This document shows, in pieces, positions 1 to 5,175 of a stretch of DNA of 6,805 nucleotides. Made by a program: the position numbers and the translations under genes. Each line of letters opens with the position of its first letter. Within the stretch, counting starts at the first letter, position 1. This DNA is from an uncultured Ruminococcus sp. (lineage in GTDB: Bacteria > Bacillota > Clostridia > Oscillospirales > Ruminococcaceae), in assembly GCA_900554975.1 (NCBI GenBank), contig USJI01000057.1, positions 1 to 6,805 on the forward strand. Reading direction: 5' to 3'. The notes under the pieces are model-generated. The model ran no database searches. It had not been told where the DNA came from and worked only from the letters and a program-made list of their open reading frames with translations.

Positions 1-210
1 ACCTTTGGCAATGATGATGCTATGCAGAAAAAATGGAAAGCTTTCTGCAAGAAGATTGACACCAAAACGGATGATTTCAATGCGGTGCTGAGAACTATAA
101 AAAAGTTTTTAACAGAACCGTACAAAGCTGCAGTTGCTGATATAAAATACACTAAAATTTGGTTAGCTAATAACAATAGCTGGATACAGGGAGGAAATGA
201 CAATGACTAA
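1..210 (+). CDS. C-terminal end of a probable AbiEii/AbiGii-type nucleotidyltransferase toxin (5' partial)
   Basis: The frame is open from the first base of the window, so these 69 codons are the tail of a longer gene. The stretch NDDAMQKKWKAFCKKID, followed by a helix ending IKKFLTEPY, resembles the C-terminal end of the AbiEii/AbiGii (former DUF1814) family. In that family a 'ND..MQ.RWKAF' segment precedes a final helix ending FL.P. Family members are nucleotidyltransferase toxins of type IV toxin-antitoxin and abortive-infection systems and usually sit downstream of an AbiEi-type antitoxin gene, which would lie outside this window. The catalytic N-terminal domain is not visible, so the call rests on a short remembered resemblance. 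The stop codon overlaps the start of the next gene by 8 nt, which suggests a coupled operon. Confidence 0.55.
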   Translation, partial: TFGNDDAMQKKWKAFCKKIDTKTDDFNAVLRTIKKFLTEPYKAAVADIKYTKIWLANNNSWIQGGNDND

Positions 211-292
211 AACTCAATCTGTCGAACCTAATATTGCTGATTTAGCAAATGGATGGCTTAAATCTTATAAGCTTGATTATCCCGACATTTGA
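203..292 (+). pseudogene. 5' stub of a second cargo gene, cut off by a rearrangement
   Basis: An ATG at 203 lies 7 nt after a strong GGGAGGA ribosome site (189-195) and overlaps the stop of the upstream gene, so this is a real, translationally coupled start. The frame runs 29 codons to a TGA at 290-292, but only the first ~26 codons (to about 280) look native. The last three read through sequence that, on the other strand, belongs to the integrase remnant. The N-terminus (SVEPNIADLANGWLKSY) reminds me of N-6 DNA methylase-like proteins found next to restriction and defence genes; this is a low-confidence memory, not a demonstrated match. The rest of the gene is missing, so no functional product is expected. 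Confidence 0.55.
274..288. other. Rearrangement junction between cargo operon and integrase remnant
   Basis: Left of about 280 the plus strand reads as the start of a coupled gene. Right of it the minus strand reads as tyrosine integrase (DIIAWQNEMI). Neither gene continues across the point: the plus frame stops at 290-292, and the minus frame loses integrase likeness after about MIKCR, then meets a stop near 254. I see no insertion-sequence end or obvious target duplication here, so illegitimate recombination or a deletion is the simplest reading. The exact base is uncertain by several nucleotides. Confidence 0.6.
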
Positions 293-419
293 TCATCTCA
301 TTTTGCCAAGCGATAATGTCTTTGGGCTGGATCGAGTTCATTTTCCGCTTGGCGAAGTAGGGAAGCAGTTTGGTGCGGATGATATGCTCCTTGGTGTGCC
401 ATGTGTTGTCTTTATAGCG
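281..419 (-). pseudogene. int: Middle fragment of the tyrosine integrase (downstream exon of the intron insertion)
   Basis: Read on the minus strand from 419, the sequence gives RYKDNTWHTKEHIIRTKLLP and then YFAKRKMNSIQPKDIIAWQ. This is the SAM-like core-binding domain of Tn916-type and phage tyrosine recombinases. It joins in phase to the last codon of the upstream integrase fragment (MKKRL, ending at 1487) if the intervening intron is removed. About 45 codons remain. The catalytic domain with the R-H-R-Y residues, normally the C-terminal half of a ~380-400-residue protein, is absent, because the sequence changes to unrelated DNA near 281. This part has no start or ribosome site of its own and is not expected to be translated. 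Confidence 0.8.
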
Positions 420-784
420 ATAGGTACCAGTCGGTCAACGATTGTCGGTATTCCCAAAGGTCTGGTTTTCCCGTTGGGCTTTGGAATTTCTACACGCTTA
501 ACGGGCTTGGGCTTGTAGAATTTGAATTTTCTCTGAATTATCTCAACCAGTTTCTCTGTGGACAACCTTTCTATATCCTTTATACTCAGCTTGTCCACTC
601 CGCTTGTATAACTGCCCGAATTGCGCTTGATGTTTCTATACGCAAGCCTTATATTTTCCTCCGAGGATATAACTCCCATGAGATTTGTGAAAACGTCACC
701 TTGTTTGCTTTTAGCGTATAATTCATCAAAGCAATCCTGCAAATCGTAATATTCCGAATGCCTTAGTTTCTTTTGCTTTGTCAT
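338..784 (-). pseudogene. ltrA: Truncated group II intron reverse transcriptase/maturase (LtrA-type)
   Basis: The best start is the ATG at 784, placed 7 nt after GGGGGAG; an upstream TTG at 790 has no advantage. Codons 1-120 are intron-encoded protein: the N-terminal segment (KLRHSEYYDLQDCFDELY), the RT0/RT1 region (EENIRLAYRNIKRNSGS, then GVDKL) and the opening of RT2 (PKPNGKTRPLGIPTIVDRLV). After V120, at about 425, the family would continue with a QQ-type segment. Instead the frame enters 3'-exon DNA and yields 29 unrelated residues before TGA at 338-340. The catalytic YADD motif, the thumb/maturase domain and any DNA-binding or endonuclease domain are gone. Full-length relatives are about 420-600 residues, so no activity is expected. 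Confidence 0.88.
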
Positions 785-1041
785 AGGCAACTCCCCCTTT
801 CGGGATTGTTTTTCTCGGATAAAATCCTAATCTTACTCGAAGCTATGAATTTTAATACCTATGATTACTTTTGTAATATTGACTTGTGGCTGTCCCTCCG
901 TTTTCCATTACAGAAAACATCATCGGTAGTGCCACTACTTTGCCCACAATTAAAGCGGCTTATTATTCTTCGTCCGCACCGCATACTACGTACTGTAGGC
1001 TGCCACGTTCCGATAATCTTATCTTTACATATGCACTTAGG

Positions 1042-1047
1042 CGTCTG
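1042..1047 (-). other. Candidate EBS1 of the group II intron
   Basis: The intron strand reads CAGACG here, the exact reverse complement of the last six bases of the 5' exon (CGTCTG, 1487-1492). In group II introns EBS1, in domain I, pairs with IBS1 to choose the 5' splice site and the DNA target. The position, about 440 nt into the intron, is plausible for domain I. The pairing is seen directly; the functional role is inferred. Confidence 0.7.
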
Positions 1048-1131
1048 CTATGAGCCTGACAGCTTGGCAGTGCCTGTAACACTGCAAGGCATTTCATACA
1101 TTTGACTTTTACTTTACCCCACTGTCACCAT

Positions 1132-1138
1132 ATGAAAA
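1132..1138 (-). other. Candidate EBS2 of the group II intron
   Basis: The intron strand reads TTTTCAT and can pair with exon ATGAAGA (1495-1501) over seven positions with one G-U wobble. It lies about 85-95 nt upstream of EBS1 in intron sense, which is the expected order. It pairs with the exon segment two bases upstream of IBS1, as IBS2 should be. Confidence 0.6.
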
Positions 1139-1486
1139 CAGTCTGCACATTTCTATGCAGCAGAAATATAGACCCGTACATTCGCAGTTTTGTCGGACGT
1201 TCCCGTCATTCTCGCCATATACATTTTATAGACCCCCGACCTATAGGATACGCCGTTCACCTCTGAACAGCTTTCGTTCCGCTTGCACGGATTACGGTAT
1301 CTCTCAGCCGACTTCACCGAGCTTCTGACCATTCCAATTTCTCAAAATCGCCAGTCGGAGTATCAGGGGGAGCGTTTCAAGGCGTTACCCTCTCATTCCA
1401 CTCCTCGGATTATCAGTTCTCCTAATCAGAAAACTTTCACGTTCTCTTTTTAGTGCCTAACCTCTTCAGTTAGGAACGTGTCGCAC

Positions 1487-1501
1487 CAGACGTTTCTTCA
1501 T
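1487..1501 (-). other. Intron target in the integrase exon (IBS1 and IBS2)
   Basis: In integrase sense the exon ends ATGAAGA-AA-CGTCTG directly before the intron GTGCG. CGTCTG (IBS1) pairs 6 of 6 with the candidate EBS1, and ATGAAGA (IBS2) pairs 7 of 7 with the candidate EBS2, counting one wobble. The match indicates that the intron arrived by normal retrohoming or a close ectopic event at this codon, not by random rearrangement. Confidence 0.7.
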
Positions 1502-1699
1502 GTCCTCGAAGTATATCTCCGAGAAACTCTCGAAGGTCATATCAAGGCTGGATTCCGTCTTATTCATCTGCTCACGCTCCCACGCCTGAGCTTCCTTCTT
1601 TGTGGAGAAGCCACGCTTCTGTGTCTGTTTACGTTCTCCACGGCTGTCAGTGTAGCGGTAGATCACACGCCACTTGCTGCCGTCCTTATAGACTGACAT
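1487..1699 (-). pseudogene. int: N-terminal fragment of a tyrosine recombinase (integrase) interrupted by a group II intron
   Basis: The ATG at 1699 starts 4 nt after the stop of the xis-like gene, with an AAAGGAAG ribosome site inside that gene's end. Codons 1-71 carry the arm-type DNA-binding domain (MSVYKDGSKWRVIYRYTD, then KRGFSTKKEAQAWERE at about 29-43) and the opening of the SAM-like core-binding domain (TFESFSEIYFEDMKKRL). This layout is typical of Tn916-like and phage integrases of Firmicutes, which excise and integrate elements by strand exchange at att sites. The intron enters after L71. Unspliced reading gives six more residues (VRHVPN) and a stop at 1466. With the catalytic domain lost at a second break near 281, this integrase is non-functional even if the intron could be removed. 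Confidence 0.9.
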
Positions 1700-1703
1700 T
1701 GTA

Positions 1704-1907
1704 TCACTTCCTTTCGGTGTCCTCAGCAGAACCGCCGTAGCAAGTCCTTTCGAGGAAGTATTGTCTGTTCACTCTGCCTGAGATCGTAATGTATCCCTTG
1801 GCTTCAAGCTCCTTGTTGAGCTTCTGCACGATCTTATAAGCATAGGACTTGGATACATCAAGCTCCTTGGCAACATCTTCTACTCTCATAAAATTTTTAT
1901 CTGTCAT
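1704..1907 (-). CDS. xis: Small excisionase/HTH protein upstream of the integrase
   Basis: The 67-residue protein contains a helix-turn-helix: MRVEDVAKELDVSKSYAYKI (7-26), then a second helix (VQKLNKELEAKGY) and a wing-like ISGRVNRQYF strand pair. This is the layout of small excisionase or MerR/winged-helix DNA-binding proteins encoded just before integrases. I chose the ATG at 1907 because AAAGGAG lies 9 nt upstream (1917-1923). A longer start at 1973 falls only 5-13 nt from the promoter -10 box, has no ribosome site, and would add an unstructured leader. The gene ends 4 nt before int, so the two form one operon read from the 1960-1988 promoter. The family role is to bend DNA and bias recombination towards excision. 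Here the partner integrase is broken, so the gene appears intact but orphaned. A purely regulatory role is possible. Confidence 0.75.
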   Translation of the reverse strand: MTDKNFMRVEDVAKELDVSKSYAYKIVQKLNKELEAKGYITISGRVNRQYFLERTCYGGSAEDTERK

Positions 1908-1959
1908 TAAGAGTATCTCCTTTCTCTGACTTAACTCTAAATCGTTAAGCTCTAATTTT

Positions 1960-1988
1960 ATTATACTAAACATATGCAGTTATGTCAA
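1960..1988 (-). promoter_or_regulatory. Consensus sigma-A promoter for xis-int
   Basis: On the minus strand TTGACA (1983-1988) is followed after exactly 17 bp by TATAAT (1960-1965), both perfect consensus boxes. Transcription would start around 1952-1954 and run into the ribosome site at 1917-1923. One copy of the TACTAAACAT repeat touches the -10 box, so repressor binding there could block it. Confidence 0.85.
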
Positions 1989-2007
1989 GTGCAAAATTAC
2001 TAAACAT
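1964..2007. repeat. 10-bp direct repeat, candidate repressor operators
   Basis: TACTAAACAT occurs at 1964-1973 and again at 1998-2007, 34 bp apart. The first copy overlaps the -10 box of the leftward promoter by two bases, and the second lies between the two -35 boxes. Paired identical sites in a divergent promoter region are what an XRE-type repressor of a mobile element would use. The repeat is seen in the sequence; binding is inferred. The region is AT-rich, so a chance 10-mer repeat is possible though not likely. Confidence 0.4.
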
Positions 2008-2023
2008 TTTTATTTCTACTATC

Positions 2024-2053
2024 TTGACAAACGCTAAGCATATATGTTATAAT
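2024..2053 (+). promoter_or_regulatory. Consensus promoter for the XRE regulator and GIY-YIG gene
   Basis: TTGACA (2024-2029) and TATAAT (2048-2053) are separated by 18 bp, and TG at 2045-2046 makes an extended -10. The start of transcription would be near 2060. This rules out the ATG at 2067 as a sensible start and leaves about 50 nt of leader before the ATG at 2112. It is back-to-back with the leftward promoter; the two -35 boxes are 35 bp apart. Confidence 0.85.
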
Positions 2054-2111
2054 TGATTTGTGAAATATGGCAGCGCAGATTGTCTGCCGTTTGAAAATGG
2101 AGGACAACAAT

Positions 2112-2597
2112 ATGGCAATAGGTGAGAGAATCAGGTTTATCAGAAACCTCAGAGGTATGACACAGAAGTTCCTTGGCTTGCAGGTCGGCTTCTCGGAACG
2201 GACAGCCGATATTCGTATGGCGCAGTATGAATCGGGTTCGAGAACGCCCAAAGCTGACCTTGTAGAGCTGCTTGCCGATGCACTTGACGTATCGACCGAA
2301 GCTCTGAACGTTCCAAACATCGACAGTTACACCGGGCTTATGCACACGCTGTTTGCGTTAGAGGATTTATACGGTTTCAAGATCGACCGTCTGGACGGTG
2401 AGATCTGTATCCGCATCAACAGGCAGAACGGCTCGACCTTTGCGAAGATGACCGGTCTGCTCGAACCATGGGAGGAAATGGCTCAGAGATACCGTAATGG
2501 GGAGATCAGCCGTGAGGAGTATGACCAGTGGAGGTATAGGTATCCGAGGTCGGAGACGGAGAGAATAAAACTTAATTCAAAAAGCAGTGAGGAGTAA
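2112..2597 (+). CDS. XRE-family repressor-like regulator
   Basis: The 161-residue protein begins at the ATG at 2112, 8 nt after GGAGG (2099-2103). Residues 3-65 form a Cro/CI-type helix-turn-helix: GERIRFIRNLRGMTQKFLGL, then AQYESGSRTPKADLVELLAD and a closing DALDVSTEAL. Residues 75-105 (GLMHTLFALEDLYGFKIDRL and a strand-like EICIRIN) and 115-145 (LEPWEEMAQRYRNGEISREE, then YDQW) form a C-terminal part often seen in regulators of this kind carried by Firmicute mobile elements; its job is not known to me. Its position opposite xis-int implies that it represses excision and may regulate itself through the shared promoter region. It has no visible protease or metal-peptidase domain. It is followed after 2 nt by the nuclease gene. 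Base composition is higher in G+C than the nuclease gene by eye, which suggests separate origins. Confidence 0.85.
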   Translation: MAIGERIRFIRNLRGMTQKFLGLQVGFSERTADIRMAQYESGSRTPKADLVELLADALDVSTEALNVPNIDSYTGLMHTLFALEDLYGFKIDRLDGEICIRINRQNGSTFAKMTGLLEPWEEMAQRYRNGEISREEYDQWRYRYPRSETERIKLNSKSSEE

Positions 2598-2599
2598 AT

Positions 2600-3382
2600 A
2601 TGTTTGGAACCGTTATAATTGATGCCTATACAAAAGATGAAACAGAAGCACTTGCATATGCAATAGATGATATATGTTGCCCTAGCGATAATTACGGATG
2701 GGCTTCAGCAGGAATCTACTGTTTTTGGGATTATAATACTCATGAAGTCTTGTACATTGGGTTAGCCAGCGATTTATATGAACGCTTTAGACAACATAAT
2801 GGTTTGTTACCTATGCAGAACGAAGGATGTAAATACGAACAAATCCAAGAATACTTTATGTCTCATACAAAGCTCGGTTATTCTATTTTTGTTCAATCAC
2901 CGTTATCACAACCTATTGTTCATAGAAATAAAGATTACTATGAACAATTTGCCGCAGAGAACCACGTCGATTTGAAGAATTATACAACCGAACAAGGAAT
3001 TAAAGATATAAAAAGAGTTGAAGGTATCCTGATTGAGGCATATAGAAAAAGTTACGGACACTTTCCAAAATGGAATAAGGTAGGAGGTTCAATAGAAGGA
3101 CAACAGCGTGTAATGAAACATAATATAAATATTGTGAAAAGCTTTAGCAATCCTCAATTGTTTGAGATGAATCCAATTGTTTCAAGGTCAACTATTAGAG
3201 AACTATCAGATAATCCAACATATGAAGGCTTTGAGAGTTTTCTTCATGCTGTTAGAATGTGCGTGTTATTATTTGGAATGGATTATTATGAAGCCCTAAA
3301 GTTCCATAATGAGCATGATTCATCTGGTTGGTATCATCGAATGTGTTCCGAAGGATATATGAATAAAAAACTTATAGTATAA
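2600..3382 (+). CDS. GIY-YIG nuclease-domain protein, mobile-element cargo
   Basis: The start is certain: the ATG is 2 nt after the regulator's stop, and GAGGAG, the regulator's last two codons, is its ribosome site. The 260-residue protein has a GIY-YIG domain at about 36-165: G38-I39-Y40, Y52-I53-G54 with 11 residues between, R62 and H66 in the following helix (DLYERFRQH), and a late E141/E146 and N159 before VGG. All the usual catalytic and metal-binding positions appear filled, so DNA cleavage is plausible. The domain is long for the family, with about 60 extra residues between the R helix and the E helix. The C-terminal ~95 residues (about 166-260) match nothing I know. The family includes homing endonucleases, restriction enzymes and repair nucleases; the partner here is unknown. 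Coupling to the repressor suggests expression in the integrated state, as for a defence or maintenance gene. The gene is clearly AT-rich compared with the regulator. Confidence 0.82.
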   Translation: MFGTVIIDAYTKDETEALAYAIDDICCPSDNYGWASAGIYCFWDYNTHEVLYIGLASDLYERFRQHNGLLPMQNEGCKYEQIQEYFMSHTKLGYSIFVQSPLSQPIVHRNKDYYEQFAAENHVDLKNYTTEQGIKDIKRVEGILIEAYRKSYGHFPKWNKVGGSIEGQQRVMKHNINIVKSFSNPQLFEMNPIVSRSTIRELSDNPTYEGFESFLHAVRMCVLLFGMDYYEALKFHNEHDSSGWYHRMCSEGYMNKKLIV

Positions 3383-3386
3383 CAAA

Positions 3387-3424
3387 AAGAGCTATCCGAT
3401 TCAAATACGAATCAGATAGCTCTT
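3387..3424. terminator. Strong bidirectional rho-independent terminator
   Basis: Arms 3387-3402 and 3409-3424 pair over 16 positions with one mismatch (AAGAGCTATC core) around a 6-nt loop. A T-rich tail (TCTTTT, 3426-3431) follows on the plus strand, and an A-run before the left arm supplies a T-run for the minus strand. It sits 4 nt after the GIY-YIG stop and faces guaA's end, so it probably stops both converging transcripts. Confidence 0.9.
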
Positions 3425-3447
3425 ATCTTTTCAGACAATTATTTTAT

Positions 3448-3489
3448 CACTGTTGCCGATAATCGAGAAATGTTGCCAAAACGTTGCCA
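3448..3489. repeat. Three 11-bp GTTGCC repeats, candidate integrase arm-type sites
   Basis: AAATGTTGCCA (3468-3478) and AAACGTTGCCA (3479-3489) are perfect tandem 11-mers with one difference. A more diverged copy, CACTGTTGCCG, lies at 3448-3458. A further pair, GATAACG at 3491-3497 and 3502-3508, continues the same 11-bp spacing. Integrases with an N-terminal arm-binding domain, such as the one at 1487-1699, bind short direct repeats flanking the crossover site, and one helical turn is a fitting period. The location 60-100 bp from the guaA stop fits an att arm. Binding is inferred. Confidence 0.5.
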
Positions 3490-3547
3490 TGATAACGATT
3501 TGATAACGGCTTTTGGCGTGTTTATGCCCTATTTTTCGGGGTGTTTT

Positions 3548-3571
3548 TTATTCCCACTCAATCGATGCCGG
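3548..3571. other. Probable attachment site (att) at the 3' end of guaA
   Basis: The last codons of guaA (SIEWE plus stop, GAGTGGGAATAA in gene sense) are a known integration site for genomic islands and integrative elements in several bacterial groups. Such elements carry a copy of this core that restores the gene's end. Here guaA is intact, and sequence with mobile-element character begins right after the stop. No second copy of the core is visible in the window, so the other end must lie outside or have been lost. The exact core limits cannot be fixed from one junction. Confidence 0.6.
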
Positions 3572-5083
3572 TGGCTTTGTAGTAATATCGTAAACAACTC
3601 TGTTAACATTCTTTACTTCATTGACAATTCTTGCAGAAATTTTTTCAAGAACATCATATGGAATTCTTGCAAAATCAGCTGTCATAAAGTCTGTTGTTGT
3701 AACGCCTCTGAGTGCAAGCACATAATCATAAGTTCTTGCATCACCCATAACTCCGACAGTTCTTGCATTTGTGAGAACTGCAAAATACTGATGAATATCT
3801 CTGTCCATGCCTGCCTTTGCAATCTCTTCACGGAAAATGTAATCAGCATCCTGAAGAATACTTACCTTTCTCTCATCAAGTTCGCCGATAATTCTGATTG
3901 CCAGACCAGGACCCGGGAACGGCTGACGGTTTACAAGTGCATCAGGAAGTCCGAGTTCTTTTCCGAGTGCCCTTACTTCATCTTTGAAAAGAAGTCTGAG
4001 AGGTTCAATAATTTCCTTGAAATCAACATGGTCAGGAAGTCCGCCTACATTGTGATGTGACTTAATAACAGCCGCTTCATCATCATCGCCGCTTTCGATT
4101 ACGTCCGGGTAAATAGTACCCTGAACAAGATAATCAACAGCTCCGATTTTTTTAGCTTCTTTTTCAAATACGTTTATAAACTCAGCACCAATAATTTTTC
4201 TTTTCTTTTCAGGGTCTGAAACTCCTCTGAGTTTATCCATGAAGTATTCCGATGCATCGACTCTTACAAAATTTATATCCCAGTCAGCAAAAGCCTTTTC
4301 AACTTCATCGCCTTCATTTTTTCTGAGGAAACCATGGTCAACAAAAATACTTGTAACCTGACTTCCGACTGCCTTTGAAAGAAGTGCAGCAGCAACAGAA
4401 CTGTCAACACCGCCGGAAAGAGCAAGCAGAACCTTCTTGTCGCCAACCTTCTGACGAATGTCAGCAATGGCTGTTTTAGCATAGTTTTCCATAGACCAGT
4501 CGCCTGTAAATCCACAGACCTTTTTAAGGAAAGCATCTATCATGTCAACACCGTTTTCAGTGTGGTTAACTTCCGGGTGGAACTGTATTCCGTAAAGCTT
4601 CTTTTCTTTGTTTTCCATTGCAGCAACAGGACAATGCTCGCTGTGTGCAGTTGCTTTAAATCCCTCAGGCAGTTCTGAAATATGGTCTGTATGGCTCATC
4701 CATGAAATTGCCTTCTGCGGCATATTTTCAAAAAGGACACATGAGCTGTCATATTCAGTTTCAGTTTTTCCGTATTCACGAAGATCTGCTGTTTTAACAG
4801 TTCCTCCGAGAGTATATGCCATAAGCTGACAGCCGTAGCAAATTCCCAGTACAGGAACTCCAAGTTCAAAAATCTCCTTGTCTATCTTCGGAGCATTTTC
4901 TGCATAAACGCTGTTAGGGCCGCCTGTAAAAATAATTCCCGAAGGTTTTCTTTTCTTTATCTCCTCAATCGGAGTCTTACGGCTTATAACTTCACAGTAT
5001 ACACCGCATTCACGAACTCTTCTTGCGATAAGCTGATTATACTGACCGCCGAAGTTCAAAATTAAACAAAGCTGATGATTCAT
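3548..5083 (-). CDS. guaA: GMP synthase (glutamine-hydrolysing)
   Basis: GuaA converts XMP to GMP using ATP and glutamine, the last step of guanine nucleotide synthesis in the cytoplasm. The 511 residues match the usual length. The N-terminal class I glutamine amidotransferase domain (about 5-190) has the nucleophile C82 in GICYGCQ and the H169/E171 pair in FHPEV. The ATP-pyrophosphatase domain follows, with the P-loop SGGVDSS at 223-229. The C-terminal dimerisation domain ends in the conserved [11 protein letters not shown]. The ATG at 5083 has AGGAG 6 nt upstream (5090-5094). It follows tcdA after a 92-nt AT-rich gap that may hold its own promoter. I see no purine riboswitch in that short leader. 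Its 3' end appears to be the integration site of the damaged mobile element to the left. Confidence 0.98.
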   Translation of the reverse strand: MNHQLCLILNFGGQYNQLIARRVRECGVYCEVISRKTPIEEIKKRKPSGIIFTGGPNSVYAENAPKIDKEIFELGVPVLGICYGCQLMAYTLGGTVKTADLREYGKTETEYDSSCVLFENMPQKAISWMSHTDHISELPEGFKATAHSEHCPVAAMENKEKKLYGIQFHPEVNHTENGVDMIDAFLKKVCGFTGDWSMENYAKTAIADIRQKVGDKKVLLALSGGVDSSVAAALLSKAVGSQVTSIFVDHGFLRKNEGDEVEKAFADWDINFVRVDASEYFMDKLRGVSDPEKKRKIIGAEFINVFEKEAKKIGAVDYLVQGTIYPDVIESGDDDEAAVIKSHHNVGGLPDHVDFKEIIEPLRLLFKDEVRALGKELGLPDALVNRQPFPGPGLAIRIIGELDERKVSILQDADYIFREEIAKAGMDRDIHQYFAVLTNARTVGVMGDARTYDYVLALRGVTTTDFMTADFARIPYDVLEKISARIVNEVKNVNRVVYDITTKPPASIEWE

Positions 5084-5120
5084 TTCTAACTCCTATCTTT
5101 AGTAATGTTAACAAACTATA

Positions 5121-5149
5121 ATTATAATTATGCCATTTTTCCACGAAAA
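5121..5149 (-). promoter_or_regulatory. Possible guaA promoter
   Basis: On the minus strand a perfect TATAAT (5121-5126) lies about 40 nt before the guaA start. The only box at 17-bp spacing is a poor TTTTCG (5144-5149). The region is so AT-rich that -10 matches are expected by chance. It is offered only because the 92-nt gap after tcdA leaves room for a promoter and no terminator is visible there. Confidence 0.3.
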
Positions 5150-5175
5150 AAGCAATAGTTTTTAAATTATTTAAA

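Larger units (their letters stand above)
420..1486 (-). mobile_element. Group II intron, internally deleted, inserted in the integrase gene
   Basis: On the minus strand the element begins at 1486 with GTGCGACACG, fitting the bacterial group II 5' consensus GUGYG. The first ~700 nt carry no gene and are the structured RNA (domains I-III). A short hairpin, CCTAAC/GTTAGG, lies close to the 5' end (1456-1474), and exon-binding sequences are found at 1042-1047 and 1132-1138. The domain IV reverse transcriptase gene starts at 784 but is lost after 120 codons. The integrase reading phase places the 3' exon at 419, so the intron would end ...CCTAT, which fits the usual AY ending. Only about 5 nt separate the reverse transcriptase fragment from that end, so domains V and VI are missing. 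Splicing and mobility should both be lost. Intact introns of this kind are roughly 2-3 kb. Confidence 0.88.

Noticed and set aside
276..292. TTATCCCGAC at the junction as a second guaA-type att core (compare TTATTCCCACTC)
   Set aside because: The likeness needs a gap and several mismatches, and the left part is codons of the truncated cargo gene. It is too weak to call.
401..1105. Open frames of 100-110 codons on the plus strand opposite the intron
   Set aside because: They lie antisense to the reverse transcriptase fragment and the intron RNA, have no ribosome sites, and show no recognisable protein sequence.
1167..1235. TATAGACCC repeated at 1167-1175 and 1227-1235
   Set aside because: Two 9-mers within structured intron RNA have no array character and no clear role.
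1478..1696. Plus-strand frame opposite the integrase start
   Set aside because: It is antisense to clear integrase sequence and is a shadow of it.
2000..2345. Minus-strand frames opposite the regulator start and promoter
   Set aside because: They overlap two consensus promoters and the XRE gene antisense, and their sequences look random.
3448..3508. Short phased repeats as a CRISPR array or plasmid iterons
   Set aside because: The units are only 11 bp, few and diverged, with no spacers and no cas or replication gene nearby. The arm-site reading next to guaA fits better.
3524..3547. Weak hairpin CCCTATTTTTCGGGG followed by T6 as a terminator
   Set aside because: The stem is only 3-4 bp, points into guaA's end, and a far stronger terminator lies at 3387-3424.
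3470..4060. 196-codon plus-strand frame opposite the guaA end
   Set aside because: It is antisense to the conserved GMP synthase C-terminus, is rich in cysteine and serine as typical of a shadow frame, and would begin inside the repeat array.
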